In this document: positions 48,396 to 60,150 of the stretch, in pieces | How positions within the stretch are numbered: position 1 is the stretch's first letter | Layout: every line of letters starts with the position of its first letter | Source of the DNA: Mesaphorura yosii | Lineage: Eukaryota; Arthropoda; Collembola; Poduromorpha; Tullbergiidae | Assembly: GCA_009869945.1 (NCBI GenBank) | Contig: WIXG01000154.1 | Location: 62,001 to 126,000 of the forward strand | Direction of reading: 5' to 3' | Length of the DNA stretch: 64,000 bases | Made by a program: the position numbers and the translations under genes | The notes under the pieces: model-generated | Seen by the model: only the letters and a program-made list of their open reading frames with translations | What the model was told of the DNA's origin: nothing | Database searches by the model: none

Positions 48396-49709
48396 TCAAC
48401 GGAGTGCCATTAGAAGGGAGAGAACCGTCTGCGCCACGACTTCAAGGGTAAGGACAACAAACGTGGTTTTCTTTATGACAGACAGACTCCCGATTTTTAG
48501 TGTCATGGGCCTGTAGGTCTTAAATATTCTGAATTGGCTTCTGTACAGGAGGAAGGGCAGAGGTCCACGTCCACGCGCAGGAACGGGAACTGAGTGCTTC
48601 ATTTGCTTCTCTTTCGATTTCTGCTTGTTGCCTCGTGCCGAGACAGCACGATTGCTCTTGCGAATGCGCCTCGCCCAGTCATAGAACGAATTCCTGTAAT
48701 GTTCGCTTGCACTTGTGAATCTGACCGCAAAGTCAAGGCAAGCTTTTGTCCCTCCAAAAACCCCGGCAGTGATCAGAGACAGGCGTACGGCACGTATCGG
48801 GCTTTGCAGTGCGACCTTGACCAGGGTGAATGCGCCAGAGATCTGAATGAGACAGCAGCACGCGAGGCAGGCGCCAAGCGTGTTCTTTAGGAACTCCGTC
48901 ATGAAGGCATGGATCACCTGGTGAGAGCGGAACAAAGTATGCTTGGCTTTTCTGGCTGAGGGCGGATCGGTCGGGTCGAAGGTTAGCCGGTTGAGGAAGT
49001 TGGCCATTGAGTGCATGTAGGTTACTTTGAGAAGCACGAAGAATGCGGCGTTAAAGAAGGTGGCTGCGACCAGGTACGCCCAGAAGAAACTCAGCAGGAG
49101 GTTGAGAGTCAAGTATTCGGACCGAAGAAGGCTGTACAGCCGGTGGCCTTTCTGAATCAGGACAAACACTCCAATCCACGTCACGCACGCCAGCGAGGAA
49201 AATGTTACCAGAATGAATTTGGAAAAGATTGCTAACGTGTCACGCTGGCGCTGTTGTTGTTTCGCCCTGCTGAGTCCGTACAGCGCTGCCAGTCGTTTAG
49301 AGAATAAATGTACAGACGAGAGGAGCGATGCAAACTCGTACGGGTACAAAATCGATTGCATTTGGATGGCAAGGGAGTAGATGAACCCAAAAAACGGAAG
49401 GGTGAAGTAAATGAGATCGAACACGCTGGAGTCATCGGCAAACAGCGGTATTCCATTTAGAATAAGCGGCATCGCCTGAACTGCTATTTTGCACATCGTG
49501 ACCCATCTCCAGACGCCAATTCGTGGCGCCACTTCCAATGTGTGCTTGCTTTTGTTGTACTGGTATGGGAGGAACCTGGTCGCGCCTCCAAAACGGATCA
49601 GATACGAAAAAAGCTTGAAGGACTCGTCGGAAATCATGGTCTCGAGAGTTTTTCTTTGCTGGTCGTCGCCGCAGAAGGGAACAAACGAAACGTATTGCAG
49701 GCAGGGCAA
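48396..49709 (-). CDS. Chemoreceptor-like seven-helix protein, intronless
   Basis: A single-exon frame of 437 residues with several membrane spans: MCKIAVQAMPLILNGIPLF, FDLIYFTLPFFGFIYSLAI, FILVTFSSLACVTWIGVFVLI, YLTLNLLLSFFWAYLVAATF and GACLACCCLIQISGAFTLV. The last part, RPMTLKIGSLSVIKKTTFVVLTLEVVAQTVLSLLM, has the layout of the final intracellular loop and TM7 of arthropod gustatory and odorant receptors (LxxGxxxxxxxxTxxxxxxxxxxxxxxLL), though the TYxxxxxQF core is not kept. Length fits the family (about 400-450). An inverted ligand-gated channel in sensory cells is the likely role. Lack of introns fits the expanded single-exon receptor lineages of some arthropods. A related, decayed C-terminal fragment lies 2 kb further along on the same strand. 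Confidence 0.6.
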   Translation of the reverse strand: MPCLQYVSFVPFCGDDQQRKTLETMISDESFKLFSYLIRFGGATRFLPYQYNKSKHTLEVAPRIGVWRWVTMCKIAVQAMPLILNGIPLFADDSSVFDLIYFTLPFFGFIYSLAIQMQSILYPYEFASLLSSVHLFSKRLAALYGLSRAKQQQRQRDTLAIFSKFILVTFSSLACVTWIGVFVLIQKGHRLYSLLRSEYLTLNLLLSFFWAYLVAATFFNAAFFVLLKVTYMHSMANFLNRLTFDPTDPPSARKAKHTLFRSHQVIHAFMTEFLKNTLGACLACCCLIQISGAFTLVKVALQSPIRAVRLSLITAGVFGGTKACLDFAVRFTSASEHYRNSFYDWARRIRKSNRAVSARGNKQKSKEKQMKHSVPVPARGRGPLPFLLYRSQFRIFKTYRPMTLKIGSLSVIKKTTFVVLTLEVVAQTVLSLLMALR

Positions 49710-51239
49710 GAATAAAAGAAAGAACGGAAAACAGCTAGGAGCTTTGACTTGTCTGCCGTGCCATGCCGTAAGTACAAATTGCCAAATTGATGCAATAATA
49801 CTACTTTAGACCGAGCCTCGAAATTAAGCAAAGGAAATATGTATTTTTGAATTTTTGTGCACCGGAGGCAATTTTTGATATTGAGTTCTTGCAAGAATTC
49901 AGTTTTATTCTAGGAAAACTATTTTATTTTGAATCGTAAGAAAGGCAGAATTGCAGAGCTCCATTCTTGCAATTGACAATTTGGGTGCCTTCTTTAACTT
50001 CGCTGATTTTTCAAAACACAAAACATGACAGCGACAATTTCTTGATACATCAACAAATTGGCATTCCATCAACTGCTGCAATTATTCGGTGGTCTGACCA
50101 GGCACGTCCTTTTCCTTTTACAAATTGGCTTTAAATTTGAATGTTCAATTTTCTTTACTCAATCGCTGCTGATTACGCGACCATTAAATACGGTGCACTT
50201 ATTCTTGATTGCATTGAGCAAGGATTGTTGACGTCTTAACGTGTTTACTTAGCCTCAAGGGTAAAGCCAGAGTAGAGTTAGAGTAGAGAACTTGCATAGG
50301 ACCAGCCTTGTTTATTCAAACTTGAAAATTGAATTGAATCACAAAAGGCGTGGCGTGGCGCGTGACAAAGTAAATTGCAGCTAAGTGCAGGTCAACTCTC
50401 AATGAAGGGCCACGAGGAGTGAGACGGAACATAGTGTGCACCACGACTTCAAAAGTGATGAAAAGGAATGTCGTCTTTTTATGACGGACAGATTCCCGAT
50501 TTTCAGCCTCATCGGTTCATTTTTTATCGAGGATTATTTCGCATGACACAAAACATGAAATGACACAATGCCAAATTAATCCGAAGCTTTTTAGGAACAG
50601 AAAATTCCATTAGCAGTAAACAACTAAATTAATCTGCAAGAAGCAAAGCGACCTACGGACACGTGAATGGTGAATCACTTGGTTTAATAAATAACCCCTT
50701 TCAATTTTCTCGGCCATTTAAGATAGTGAGTGATTTCTTCTGAATGCTTTTACAACTACTTTAGAGAAAATGCAAAAGTCAATCTTGAACTTCTTACTGG
50801 TGCATTGCAACAAGCTTTAAATCGTCCCAAGAATTTATTGGACATGTGGCAATTCTGATTTCTCGAACTTTCCAGTATTATTTTGGCGTTCTTTACTTGA
50901 TTATGAACTCACGACACGAGAGAGGGCCAAAATGAATGGAAATCAGGAAGATAAACTGGGCTGTGTACTCTGGCCTGAGTTACAACTCACGTTTAATGGC
51001 TAATGGCTGCCGTGCCACCATCACTAATTTAATTGGACAGGGATGCCACTGCCCAGTTAAAACCTAATGTGTAATGGAAAAAGAATTTATACAATCGAGC
51101 ACTGGGGTCTGCTGTGGGTTCTGTCGGCTTCTTCACACCGCTTGTAAATGAATGATTTGAACTCATCATTAAGAAATTCTAACTTCTAGTCAACAGCTTT
51201 TAGCAGCTCGTGTCTTGTCTCCTGCCGTTCTACCTGACT
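49710..51239. other. Intergenic with one chemoreceptor fragment
   Basis: Apart from the pseudogene fragment at 50436-50515 I see no gene, repeat or RNA in these 1.5 kb. AT-rich. Confidence 0.45.
50436..50515 (-). pseudogene. Decayed C-terminal fragment of a chemoreceptor
   Basis: Read on the minus strand it gives PMRLKIGNLSVIK, then after a one-base deletion TTFLFITFEVVVHT, matching PMTLKIGSLSVIKKTTFVVLTLEVVAQT of the receptor at 48.4-49.7 kb. DNA similarity over about 80 bases is clear. Sequence upstream on that strand shows no further receptor, so only the end of a duplicated copy survives, or the rest lies in unrecognised exons. Confidence 0.65.
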
Positions 51240-52037
51240 TTAATTACTGGAAACTGCGTGTAATGGAAGTCGAAACTGAATCAACGAAAGTGAATCTTTC
51301 TTCGAGTAATGAACACACAATGACGAGCAGATGATCCCGTGATTTCTGTTCCGATCCGCAAAAATGCAAGAATCAACGCCACCACTTGAGCTAGAGCCTC
51401 GTCGTTTCAGTAATCTGGCTTTCTCACGTGCACCTCCGTCATTGCCTGAAGGGCCAGCAGCAGCCCGGCCAGCATCTTGACAGCTGTAACTGTACAATTA
51501 AAACACAAGCAGACATATAGCGAACTGACGGTTATACTGATAGTAACGAAAGCCGGAGTACTGCAATATTCAATGGTCAGTTACCTTTACCCCATCAAGC
51601 ACTCCCTAGAAATGAGCTCCAGCTCTCAGTGTGTTCAGCGGGAGCAGGTTCACTCGGATCCCTCTTTACACAATCAGTCATGGATGGAATACTCTAAAAC
51701 TCATAATTAGTAGTTATGAATTAAGTACGTGAGAAATGCAATTCTTCTAACCTGTTAGGTCTAGGGTTAGGACTAGACACAACATGCTGCACGCTGTTTC
51801 GTAATGAATGTGAAGATCGTCGAAAGCTATCGCCTTCATCTTCCAGGCATTCGAGATTCAATCGTCGGCTTTGTTCCTCTGTTTGCCTTTTGAGCTTGGC
51901 TTGAGATTTGGGCTGTTGCAAGTCGGAGATGTTATCGCCAGTAAGAAATGTATAAATGTATAAACTTTTAAAACGGAGTCAGTACCTCCTTGGCCGGACT
52001 TTGCGTTGTCTCGTCCAATTTTCACCTTGTGATTCAT
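51240..52037 (-). CDS. Hypothetical protein, three exons
   Basis: Exons 52037-51986, 51899-51752 and 51483-51240 join in consistent phases to 147 residues. It starts MNHKVKIGRDNAKSGQG, continues with a charged helix (KRQTEEQSRRLNLECLEDEG), then Ser- and Arg-rich sequence (RRSSHSLRNSVQ) and a stretch with KARLLKRRGSSSSGG, a possible basophilic kinase site. No signal peptide or known domain. The support is three splice junctions with matching phases; the acceptor of exon 2 was chosen to keep the frame. The gene diverges from the glutaminase-like gene, with about 530 bp between starts. Confidence 0.38.
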
Positions 52038-52563
52038 GATTCAAGAAGCTTTTAATTGTCCATGTAAAGGCACAATTACGCTTTAATGACAAAGGCGTGT
52101 GCAAGTCTTAATTAGCTACTTGCTTAATTGGGTTCAGTTCAGACCGCACCCTCTCCTGGAACATCAGCTTACGTAGGCGTCACTCGTAAATGGCCCAATC
52201 AACTGATCACGAGCCCTGGCGTGCTAGACGGTAATAATGCTCTGCTCGATCTGTAAACTTTGGACATCATGGAACTCACTCGCAAGTTGGCAAAGTCAGG
52301 CAGCAGCAGTTAATGAAAATAGGGTGCTGAATGCTTATTTATTGGAGAAGGCACTATTTTGAGCAACCTTTGCATTTTAAGAGCCACTTAACTGGGAACG
52401 TGCCAGCTTAATCTGCATTGGCAATTCTCTGCTCTTAATTACGATGAGTAATTAGCTGCTTAATTGTCTTACTTGTAGTGGCTTGTGTGTCTGATCTAAT
52501 GAATACCAACAGTTTCTGAATTCTGGCCGTCAGTAGCACGTTCAGCTTCAGTCAGCCTACAGA
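52038..52563. other. Divergent upstream region
   Basis: Probably holds the promoter of the glutaminase-like gene. No TATA box or coding sequence recognised; GCACGTTCAGCTTCAGTCAGCC just before the ATG may include an initiator (TCAGT). Confidence 0.45.
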
Positions 52564-55261
52564 ATGGCGACCCATTTCAAGGAATCCGATGCCAAGGCTC
52601 CGACAAAGTCCCCCAGCGCACTGCGAAAGAATTTTTTCACATCATCCTTTAGTAATCTGGTCGAGAAGCGCCTCAGTCTCAAGAAGAAGAAATCCAATCC
52701 GACCATGGCGGCTTCGCTCCCGGCTTCCAATCACCAGGAATCGGCCCCGAGTAGCTTGGATCACGACGGGCACAGTCATGACGAAGCGTACCGAGCCAAG
52801 ATCATCGCCGAGTACGAAATAGAAAGATCAAAGGGCTTAGTGGATTCGACAAGGAAAAACACGACAGAAAGTGAGCAGCATTCGACAACAACAAGTAACG
52901 AGAGTCTAAACGCTGAACTCGGAGTCGGCGCGAGCGAGGGCGTCGCCGTTACAGCGCCGATCGATATCAAAATGGTCAAAATCCAGGAACCGTCGTTAGC
53001 GGGGCCTACGATCGAGCTCATTTCCGCGTCTCCGACTCCATCATCAGGAAGCGGGTCGATAGCGCAAAAGAAGAACAGATCAGCATCGATGCAGTGGGTC
53101 GCTATGCTGACTGAGGACGGGGTTCAGGTGAATGCGGGGGAGTACGGAGACGACGAGGCGGAGGGCGACGACCTTTCTCAGAGCATGCAGAGCCTGGAAA
53201 AGCGCAAAAACTGGTTCAACAAGGTCGGCGAGAATGAGCCAGAAGAAACTAACAGCCAGGACGAGTCGGCGATCAGCGCACTGTACAAGAAACTGCGCAA
53301 GAATTCGACCTCGCCTTCGTTAAGGGACAGAAACACGCCAGAGCCTGAGCAGGCATCGTCTCCGGCTCGATACGTGGACAATCTCATCTTCGACATGTTT
53401 ATGATCAGCGAGGATGCAGAAGAAGTCGTGCTTATCGGGACCTTTCTCGCCGCGCTCGAGCGCACTGGCCTCGGGCGTGGCGACCCACGCCTCGTCGAGC
53501 TATTCGAGAACCTGCGCCGAATCCGTAGGCAAATGGAGCTGAATGGCAAGCCGACCAGTTCGATCGAGACGCTGAAGCTGGACCGAAACGCGTTCAAGGC
53601 TGCCATCACGGACAACATCGTCCTCATCTCGAAGGCATTCCGCCAGCAATTTGTAATCCCGGAATTCCAGAGCTTCTGCGGCTACATTGAGGACATGTAC
53701 AACAAATGCAAGGATTTGAAGGGCGGGAAAGTTGCGAATTCTGTTCCTCAGCTGGCGAACGTGAACCCAAACTTCTGGGGCGTGTCCGTCTGCACGGTGG
53801 ATGGGCAGCGATTCTCAATCGGAGACACGAAGAACCCGTTTACCATTCAGTGCTGCAGGTAGGCTCACTTTTAACTTAAATATTAATTGGTAAGCTAATT
53901 AATTCACGATTCAAATCTTGTTCACTTCGCAGTAAGCCATTAGCATACGCAATTGCACTGAATGAACTTGGCGAGGAGCTCGTGCACCAGTACGTTGGTC
54001 AGGAACCTTCTGGGCGCACATTTAACGAGCTGGTGCTCGATTACAATAGTAAGCGCACACTCAATTAACTAACTACGCAGCTAGACAACCTTTAACTTAA
54101 TTACTGCGCATTTACTTAGAGAAACCACACAATCCAATGGTGAACGCTGGTGCAATTATTGTGTGCTCACTCCTCAAGCAATTTGTGAAGCCAGAAATGA
54201 GTCTGGCTGAAAAATTCGACTACACTTACCAATACTTCAAGGTAGGTGGATAATGAATGTACACATTGGATACGAATTAGCAATTTTCTACAGAAACTGG
54301 CTGGAGGAGAGTACATTGGCTTTAACAACGCCGTCTTCCTCTCCGGGCGGGAGGCAGCTGACCGGGACTACGCCCTGGGATTCTACATGCGGGAGAACAA
54401 ATGTTTTCCGGAGGGCACCAATCTCGAGGAGTGCATGGACTATTACTTCCAGATGTGCAGCATGGAGTCAAACTGCGAGTCAATGTCCATCATGGCAGCA
54501 ACACTCGCCAACGGCGGCATCTGCCCCATTAGCGGAGAGAAGATTCTGAACCCAGACTCGGTTCGGGACGTGTTGGCGTTGATGCACTCGTGCGGAATGG
54601 TCGACTACTCAGGACAGTTTGCGTTCAAGGTCGGACTGCCCTGCAAGTCGGGGCTGAGCGGGGCCATCATGCTCACTGTCCCCAACGTGCTTGGCATGGC
54701 GGTCTGGAGCCCTCCGCTGGACAATCTGGGCAATTCCGTCCGTGGAGTCGCCCTGTGCCAGGAACTGGTTCAGGTGTTCAATTTCCACAAGTACGACAAC
54801 TTGAAGCACGCCTCGGACAAGGTCGACCCACGCAAGCATCGCTATGAGACGAAGGGCATGAACATCGTCAACTTGCTCTTCTCCGCGGCGTCCGGTGACG
54901 TGACTTCCATGCGTCGCCATCACTTGTCCGGACTCTGCATGAATGCAGCGGATTACGACGGCCGCACTGCGCTGCACTTGGCTGCTGCAGAGGGGCATCT
55001 TGAGTGTGTGGATTATCTGTTGCGGCAGTGTCACGTGAAGCATGATCCCGTGGATCGGTAAGCCTTGAGCAATCTTCCATCGTCCGATTCTCCATCGAAT
55101 GATTGCACTGACTCACAATTTCCTTCCTAATTAGATGGGGACATCACCCAATTTACGACGCGGAGAAGTTTGGACACTTTCATGTGGCAGAGTTCTTGCG
55201 CAAATGGGAGGCAGATCTAGAAAGTGGGAAGACGGGAGGCAGCATGGAAGTCGAACCGTAG
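52564..55261 (+). CDS. Glutaminase-family protein with a degenerate active site
   Basis: Exons 52564-53858, 53933-54048, 54120-54241, 54294-55057 and 55135-55261 join in frame to 807 residues. The glutaminase fold is well kept: [101 protein letters not shown] and [20 protein letters not shown], then ankyrin repeats ([35 protein letters not shown]). Against human GLS the active site is changed: Tyr249 is Ser393, the nucleophile Ser286 is Cys430, Glu381 is Gly529, Asn388 is Asp536, Tyr466 is Val614 and Val484 is Leu632. Lys289 (Lys433), Asn335 (Asn479) and Tyr414 (Tyr562) remain. The N-terminus of about 300 residues is Lys/Ser/Thr-rich and is not a typical mitochondrial leader. Normal glutaminase makes glutamate and ammonia; here hydrolysis is doubtful and a scaffold or regulatory role is inferred. 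Confidence 0.9.
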
Positions 55262-55819
55262 TCGTAAATATGAATGCAACAATGTCATGTTATAACCGAT
55301 CTGCGTATTATGCATTTTGTGCCTATTCTGCCTATTAAAAATTTAAACATTCATGCAGGAGAGCGGGCTGTTCAATCGCTTCCATTCTCAGCTTCTGAAA
55401 TACAATATAATATGGAACTTGTCTAGGAGTACTCGTTTTCCAATAGTGTGGCCGATTTTCCTTATGAAGCCATTTGGATCTGACACGGAGACTTTGAATC
55501 TTAAGTTAGAATTGAACTGAATGCGATACAACTTTGTAAATTTTCGCAAAATGCTCCAGCTGCTGCGGTTAGGTTAGGTTAAGAGGTGCCAATTTCTTCC
55601 GCCAAATTTGAATATTTATAATTAAATATGAAGACATCACTCTCACCAGAATTCGCCAACTTCTATTCTGCCTTGCTTCTGTGCCCAAAGTCCTATATGG
55701 CTTCCCTTATGAGAAGTCGAGTCGTAAAAATAAATGCAAGTATGTCATGTCATAAGCGTTCTGCTCATTATGCATTATGTGCCTGTGCCTGTTCTGACTA
55801 TTAAAACCTGAAGCATGAA
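55261..55819 (+). repeat. Diverged direct repeat of the glutaminase-like 3' end
   Basis: About 98 bases starting GTCGTAAATATGAATGCAAC at 55261-55358 recur as GTCGTAAAAATAAATGCAAG at 55721-55819. Both run through ATGTCATGT, TATTATGCATT or CATTATGCATT, GTGCC and CTATTAAAA. The second copy has a few extra bases. The repeat covers the last base of the stop codon and the 3' UTR. Confidence 0.7.
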
Positions 55820-56106
55820 CGTCTTTCCTCTTTCGTTTGCTTCTCCACGTTTTGCCACGCTTCACTTAATTTATGTCAGCAGCTGCAAAATGACTTTATT
55901 ACCAGAGAAAAGTTGACACGGGTGAGGTTGAGTTGAAGATATTTAGATTTGACATTCGATAAAGAATATGAATGAATAAAATACTTGACTAGAAGATTTG
56001 GAGACTGGATGAGTATTACTTGGTACTGTTGCACTGCAATGCAGCTGCTGCTGGTGAACAAAATCGAAAATCTGAAAGAAGACCGACAGCTTCCGTCGAA
56101 GACGGT
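55820..56106. other. Intergenic
   Basis: Between the repeat and the troponin C stop codon on the other strand. GAATAAAATAC near 55975 could be read as a signal on the plus strand. No gene seen. Confidence 0.45.
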
Positions 56107-57042
56107 TTAACCAGTCATCATCTCCATGAATTCTGTGGGCAGAAAACAAAAGATTCTCTTTATCAAATCAAATGCACAAAAACTAAAACACGAAAAAAAA
56201 CCGACAGCGCAAATGAAAGAGCAATTAAAAAATTGGTCCAGTGCCAAGATTCTTTTGTTGATAATGAGAGACAGGCATGCGTGAAGTCGCAAGTCGGCAA
56301 GTCACCTGCCTGTCTTTCACGATCATTAGCCAGCAATTAGAGGAGTTGAAATAAAAAGTGTCGTCAAAATTCTGTTTGCATACCGTCAAAGTCGACTGTG
56401 CCCGAGCCGTCCTCATCCACCTCTTCAATGATGCCGTCCAGCTCCGCTTCGGAGAGAGTGTCATCAATCTCGTGCATGATTTGCTTCAGTGTTTTGGTTG
56501 TAATGTAGCCTTGGCCTGATCATTAATCATACGCGACAGCAATTAGTCAGTCAGTCAGCCTGTCGTAGTGACATTTCACACTTTTCTCTTCTCACTTACC
56601 GTCTTTGTCGTACAGCCTGAACGCTTCCTTCAGCTCGCGTGCCACGTCCGCGTCGTCCTCCTCAATGATGAACTTGGCCGCGAGCGTGCAGAATTCGGTA
56701 AATTCAATCTCACCAGAGCCGTCAGCGTCGACTTCGGCGATCGTCTCGCGCAGGGTCTCGCTGGTGAAGGCCGTTCCCATCATGTGCAGGATGGAGCCGA
56801 CCATTTCCGGGGTGATGTAACCCTTTCCCTGCGAAAACGTGTCGAACGCCTTCTGCAAGACTGAAAACCAGCAAAGCAAGAGTATGAGCATGAGGTAGTT
56901 TACAATTTGTAACATACAAATCGTCATATCACTTACTGGCAATCTGAGCCTTGTCCAAATCCGACTGCAACAGACAATAGACAACAATTTATCAAAAATA
57001 TCGAAAAAATTGACGCGAGCGTAAAAAAAAATTGCTTACCAT
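56107..57042 (-). CDS. TnC: Troponin C
   Basis: Five coding exons, 57042-57040 (only the ATG), 56964-56937, 56860-56600, 56515-56384 and 56132-56107, join in frame to 149 residues, the arthropod troponin C length. Four EF hands: hand 1 ([15 protein letters not shown]) lacks calcium ligands; hand 2 is canonical ([12 protein letters not shown]); hand 3 ([12 protein letters not shown]) lacks the final Glu; hand 4 is canonical ([12 protein letters not shown]). Calcium at sites II and IV is the usual arthropod pattern. The C-terminus is EFMEMMTG. The protein is the calcium sensor of the troponin complex on thin filaments and starts contraction when site II fills. The ATG-only coding exon followed by an intron is the classic gene structure for this family. 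The second exon is only 28 bases. Confidence 0.95.
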
Positions 57043-58503
57043 TTTCTGGCCGAATTCTTTTTGGGTGCTTGTACGCTGAAACCCGAGACGAGACGAGAAT
57101 AAGATGCAAAACTCGAGTGAAGACGCGGATCTCTGAGTCGTGTTTCGATGGAATGAGACAGAAAATCGGATTTTTCTCTTCCCCGACTAAGACCAGCACC
57201 AACCAAGATTACACGTATTAAATTACGGTCTTGTGCGGAAACGAAACAAGTTTAGAGAATCTATTTATAGGAGGCGTTTACATAAATACGGAGGATGAGC
57301 TTTTGCTTTTGCTTGGTTCTTGGAAAGAAAAATTCGCTTCATCTTCGCCTTCATCTTTATCGTATCCGAATTGATGTAGTAATGATGATCTTGTATGTAC
57401 ATTTGTGCCATTTAGGAGGAGTAGGCCGAATAGGCAGCATGCTTTCTTATTTTTACCCATGACAACGAAGATTCAAGATTTTTTTGACTCAACTGCTTTT
57501 TGCTGGTTGAATTCTGCTGGCTGCTGTGGCTGTGCTGAGTTATGATCGCACGCAACTGTGCACATTTGTCGACAAAAAGCTATTAAAACTGTAAAACTGA
57601 AATAACGCAGATTGAATCTCTGCCAAAATTAAAATCAGCATCGTCTTTCTAGATTTCTGTTGTAGAAATGGACATGTAAACAGATGAAATGAGATTTCAC
57701 AGTGGGAGATTGCCATTCTGGTGCACCCGTATTCACAACATTCGCTGGCATTTTTATTCATTCATGCTATACATATGCTACAGTTTGCGAATACTTCGAC
57801 GGTTTCGAGGTCACGACTGGAAAATGGTACATTTCAAGCGAATATGAACGCAGCTGAAAGTAAATTCACGACCATCTTCAATAAATCGGTATCCCTTATA
57901 TTTGAGTTGGGTCTGGTCACGGGATTGAAACTTTGGACTTCGAGCTCCATACCGAGCGATGCATGAGAAAAATAATCGAGATTTGACGATTCGATGAACG
58001 ATGACTCGGTTTTTTAGCGTATATGAATATGAACTTTAACAGCCTGTTGCCAAAAACGGCAAAAAGGTGTGGATGAGCCGAACCTATGTCAGATTAATTG
58101 AATTTTAATGTTATTGACAGTTACTGACACTGAGACTGTCACACATTTCGAGCCTTCACGGAGAGAACTTGCACGCCTTACCGTCACCGCCCTCTGAGTC
58201 TAACCACTCTCCGGAAAAACCTTACACGCGCGCAAGCACACTGCCCACGCGATAAGATTTAGCTAATGTCCCTTTCGTTGACAAGAACAACAGATTGTTC
58301 CAACTGATATGAAATCATGTCTTCCTAGAACAGGCGTTTCGTGCGTAGTTTGCTTCTCACGTAATTACATGCTAGTAGCCCTCCACATGTTGCATTGACT
58401 GCAAAATGTAAATAACCCGGAATATTCATATTAATGTAGCACCATGCACCATGAGAAGGAGCGTTGCAGAATGGAGATTGCAGTTGACCGAAATCTATGA
58501 GCG
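57043..58503. other. Divergent upstream region
   Basis: About 1.4 kb between troponin C and the SLC17 transporter, partly 5' UTR and promoter. An 81-codon plus frame at 57721-57966 and other small frames show no family resemblance. Confidence 0.45.
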
Positions 58504-60103
58504 ATGGTGGAAGCACATTCACATTCGAGGAGGAAAAGCCATGCTCCAATTCCAAGTAAGTTACAGGGCTCAGACTCTTAAATTCTGATTTCATTTGGCA
58601 TGTTGCATGCAATGATTGATTGATTTTGTCTGCAGAAGGCCGCGGTTACCGCCACAAAATGGTGTACATGTTTTTCACGACCTGCCTGGTCTCGTACTGC
58701 CTTCGCTTCAACCTTTCGATGGCGATGCTGGGAATGGTCAGCCGTTCGAGCAGCAGCGGGAATGGCAATGTCAATCGCACCAACTACACGTGCCCCAACT
58801 TGCTGCCCGCTAACAGCTCCGAGGTGGACACGACGGATGGGGAATTTGAATGGAGCGCTCGTACACAGGCAATGATATCCTCGGCTTTCTTCGTGGGCTA
58901 CTTCGTGACATCAGTTCCTGGGGGCGTAGCGGCCCAGCAATACGGAGGCAAATGGGTTGTCGCGGGCGGGCTGATGGCGACCGCCGTCCTGGCACTCGCC
59001 ATTCCCTTCGCTGCCCGTACCCATGAATGGGCTCTGATTGGGGTCCGCTTCTTGCAAGGGCTCAGCGAAGGCGTGCTTGCCCCAGCGATGCACGTGATGC
59101 TTGCGCGGTGGTGTCCGCCGCTCGAACGAAGTGAAATGGCATCGACTGCGTTCGCGGGAAGTCCGGCCGGTGCAATCCTCGCCATGCTCCTTTCTGGTCT
59201 CATGATTTACTCGCGTGACATGGACGCTTGGCCGGAAATCTTTTATATTTCCGGCTCTCTGGGGGTTGTCTGGTGCGTCTTCTGGACGCTGTTCGCATAC
59301 GAGCAGCCTTGCGACAATCCGGACATGAATGCCGCTGAGAAGGAATACATTCGAGCCGCCATTGGAGACCAAGTGCGCGTGCGCCGAGAATATCGGCCAG
59401 TGCCTTGGAACGGGATTCTAAAGTCCAAGGCTGCATGGGCAGTCGTCATCGCCCAGGGCGGGAACGGAATCGGAAACTTTACTTTCATGGGCGCGCTCCC
59501 AACGTACCTCAGCAAAGTACTGCATTACGACATCAAGCTGGTAAGGAGTAACGCAGTAACGACAACTGATAAGGGCGCTGGCGCTGGTACAGTTGCATAA
59601 TTTTCTATCTACTTGGCAAACAGAATAGTTGGCTCTCCGGCTTGCCGTATGCGGGCATGCTCCTCGTGATGATAATCAATGGCAAGCTCGCCAGCTGGCT
59701 CGTGTCTTCCCGCGCCGCCACAACGCTTCGAGTGCGCCAAGTTTCCAACACCATCGGTCACTGGCTGGCGGCCGTAGCATTCCTGGCCCTCGTTTTCATC
59801 GATTGCAATCGAGAGCTCGCGGTCACTTTGATCTTTGTCGCAATTTCAGTTGGCGGATCCGCGCCAGTCGGCTTCTTCGTCAACAGCCTCGATATTGCGC
59901 CACAACAAGCTGGAGTGCTGCTGGGGATCGGAAATCTGCTTCCAAGTGCCGTGCTCGTCGTCACGCCGCACCTGATTCCACTGATCGGTAATCATCTCCA
60001 CTGGCGGCTGCTTTTCGGTACCGCGGCGGCCGTACTGTTTACCGATAACGTGTTGTACTTGGCTCTCGCGTCGGACAAAGAACAGGATTTTAATCGGAAA
60101 TAA
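58504..60103 (+). CDS. SLC17-family organic anion transporter (sialin/VGLUT group)
   Basis: Exons 58504-58555, 58636-59540 and 59624-60103 join in frame to 478 residues, normal for the family. It has the first-helix motif SYCLRFNLSMAMLGMV and an extracellular loop with N-glycosylation sites (NRTNYTC, NSSE). EFEWSARTQAMISSAFFVGYF follows, then PGGVAAQQYGGKWVV, RFLQGLSEGVLAPAMHVMLARW, PPLERSEMAS, GSPAGAILAMLLSG and the second half with APQQAGVLLGIGN. These match SLC17 members, major facilitator superfamily carriers that move organic anions, phosphate, sialic acid or glutamate with sodium, protons or membrane potential. The start at 58504 was selected because it gives the phase needed to join exon 2 (KGRGYRHKMVYMFF). 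The substrate cannot be assigned. It converges with the SLC22 gene, whose stop lies 47 bp beyond. Confidence 0.87.
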
Positions 60104-60150
60104 ATTAAACACCTAATAATAACAATTAACACTGTTCAAATTGGCTATGG

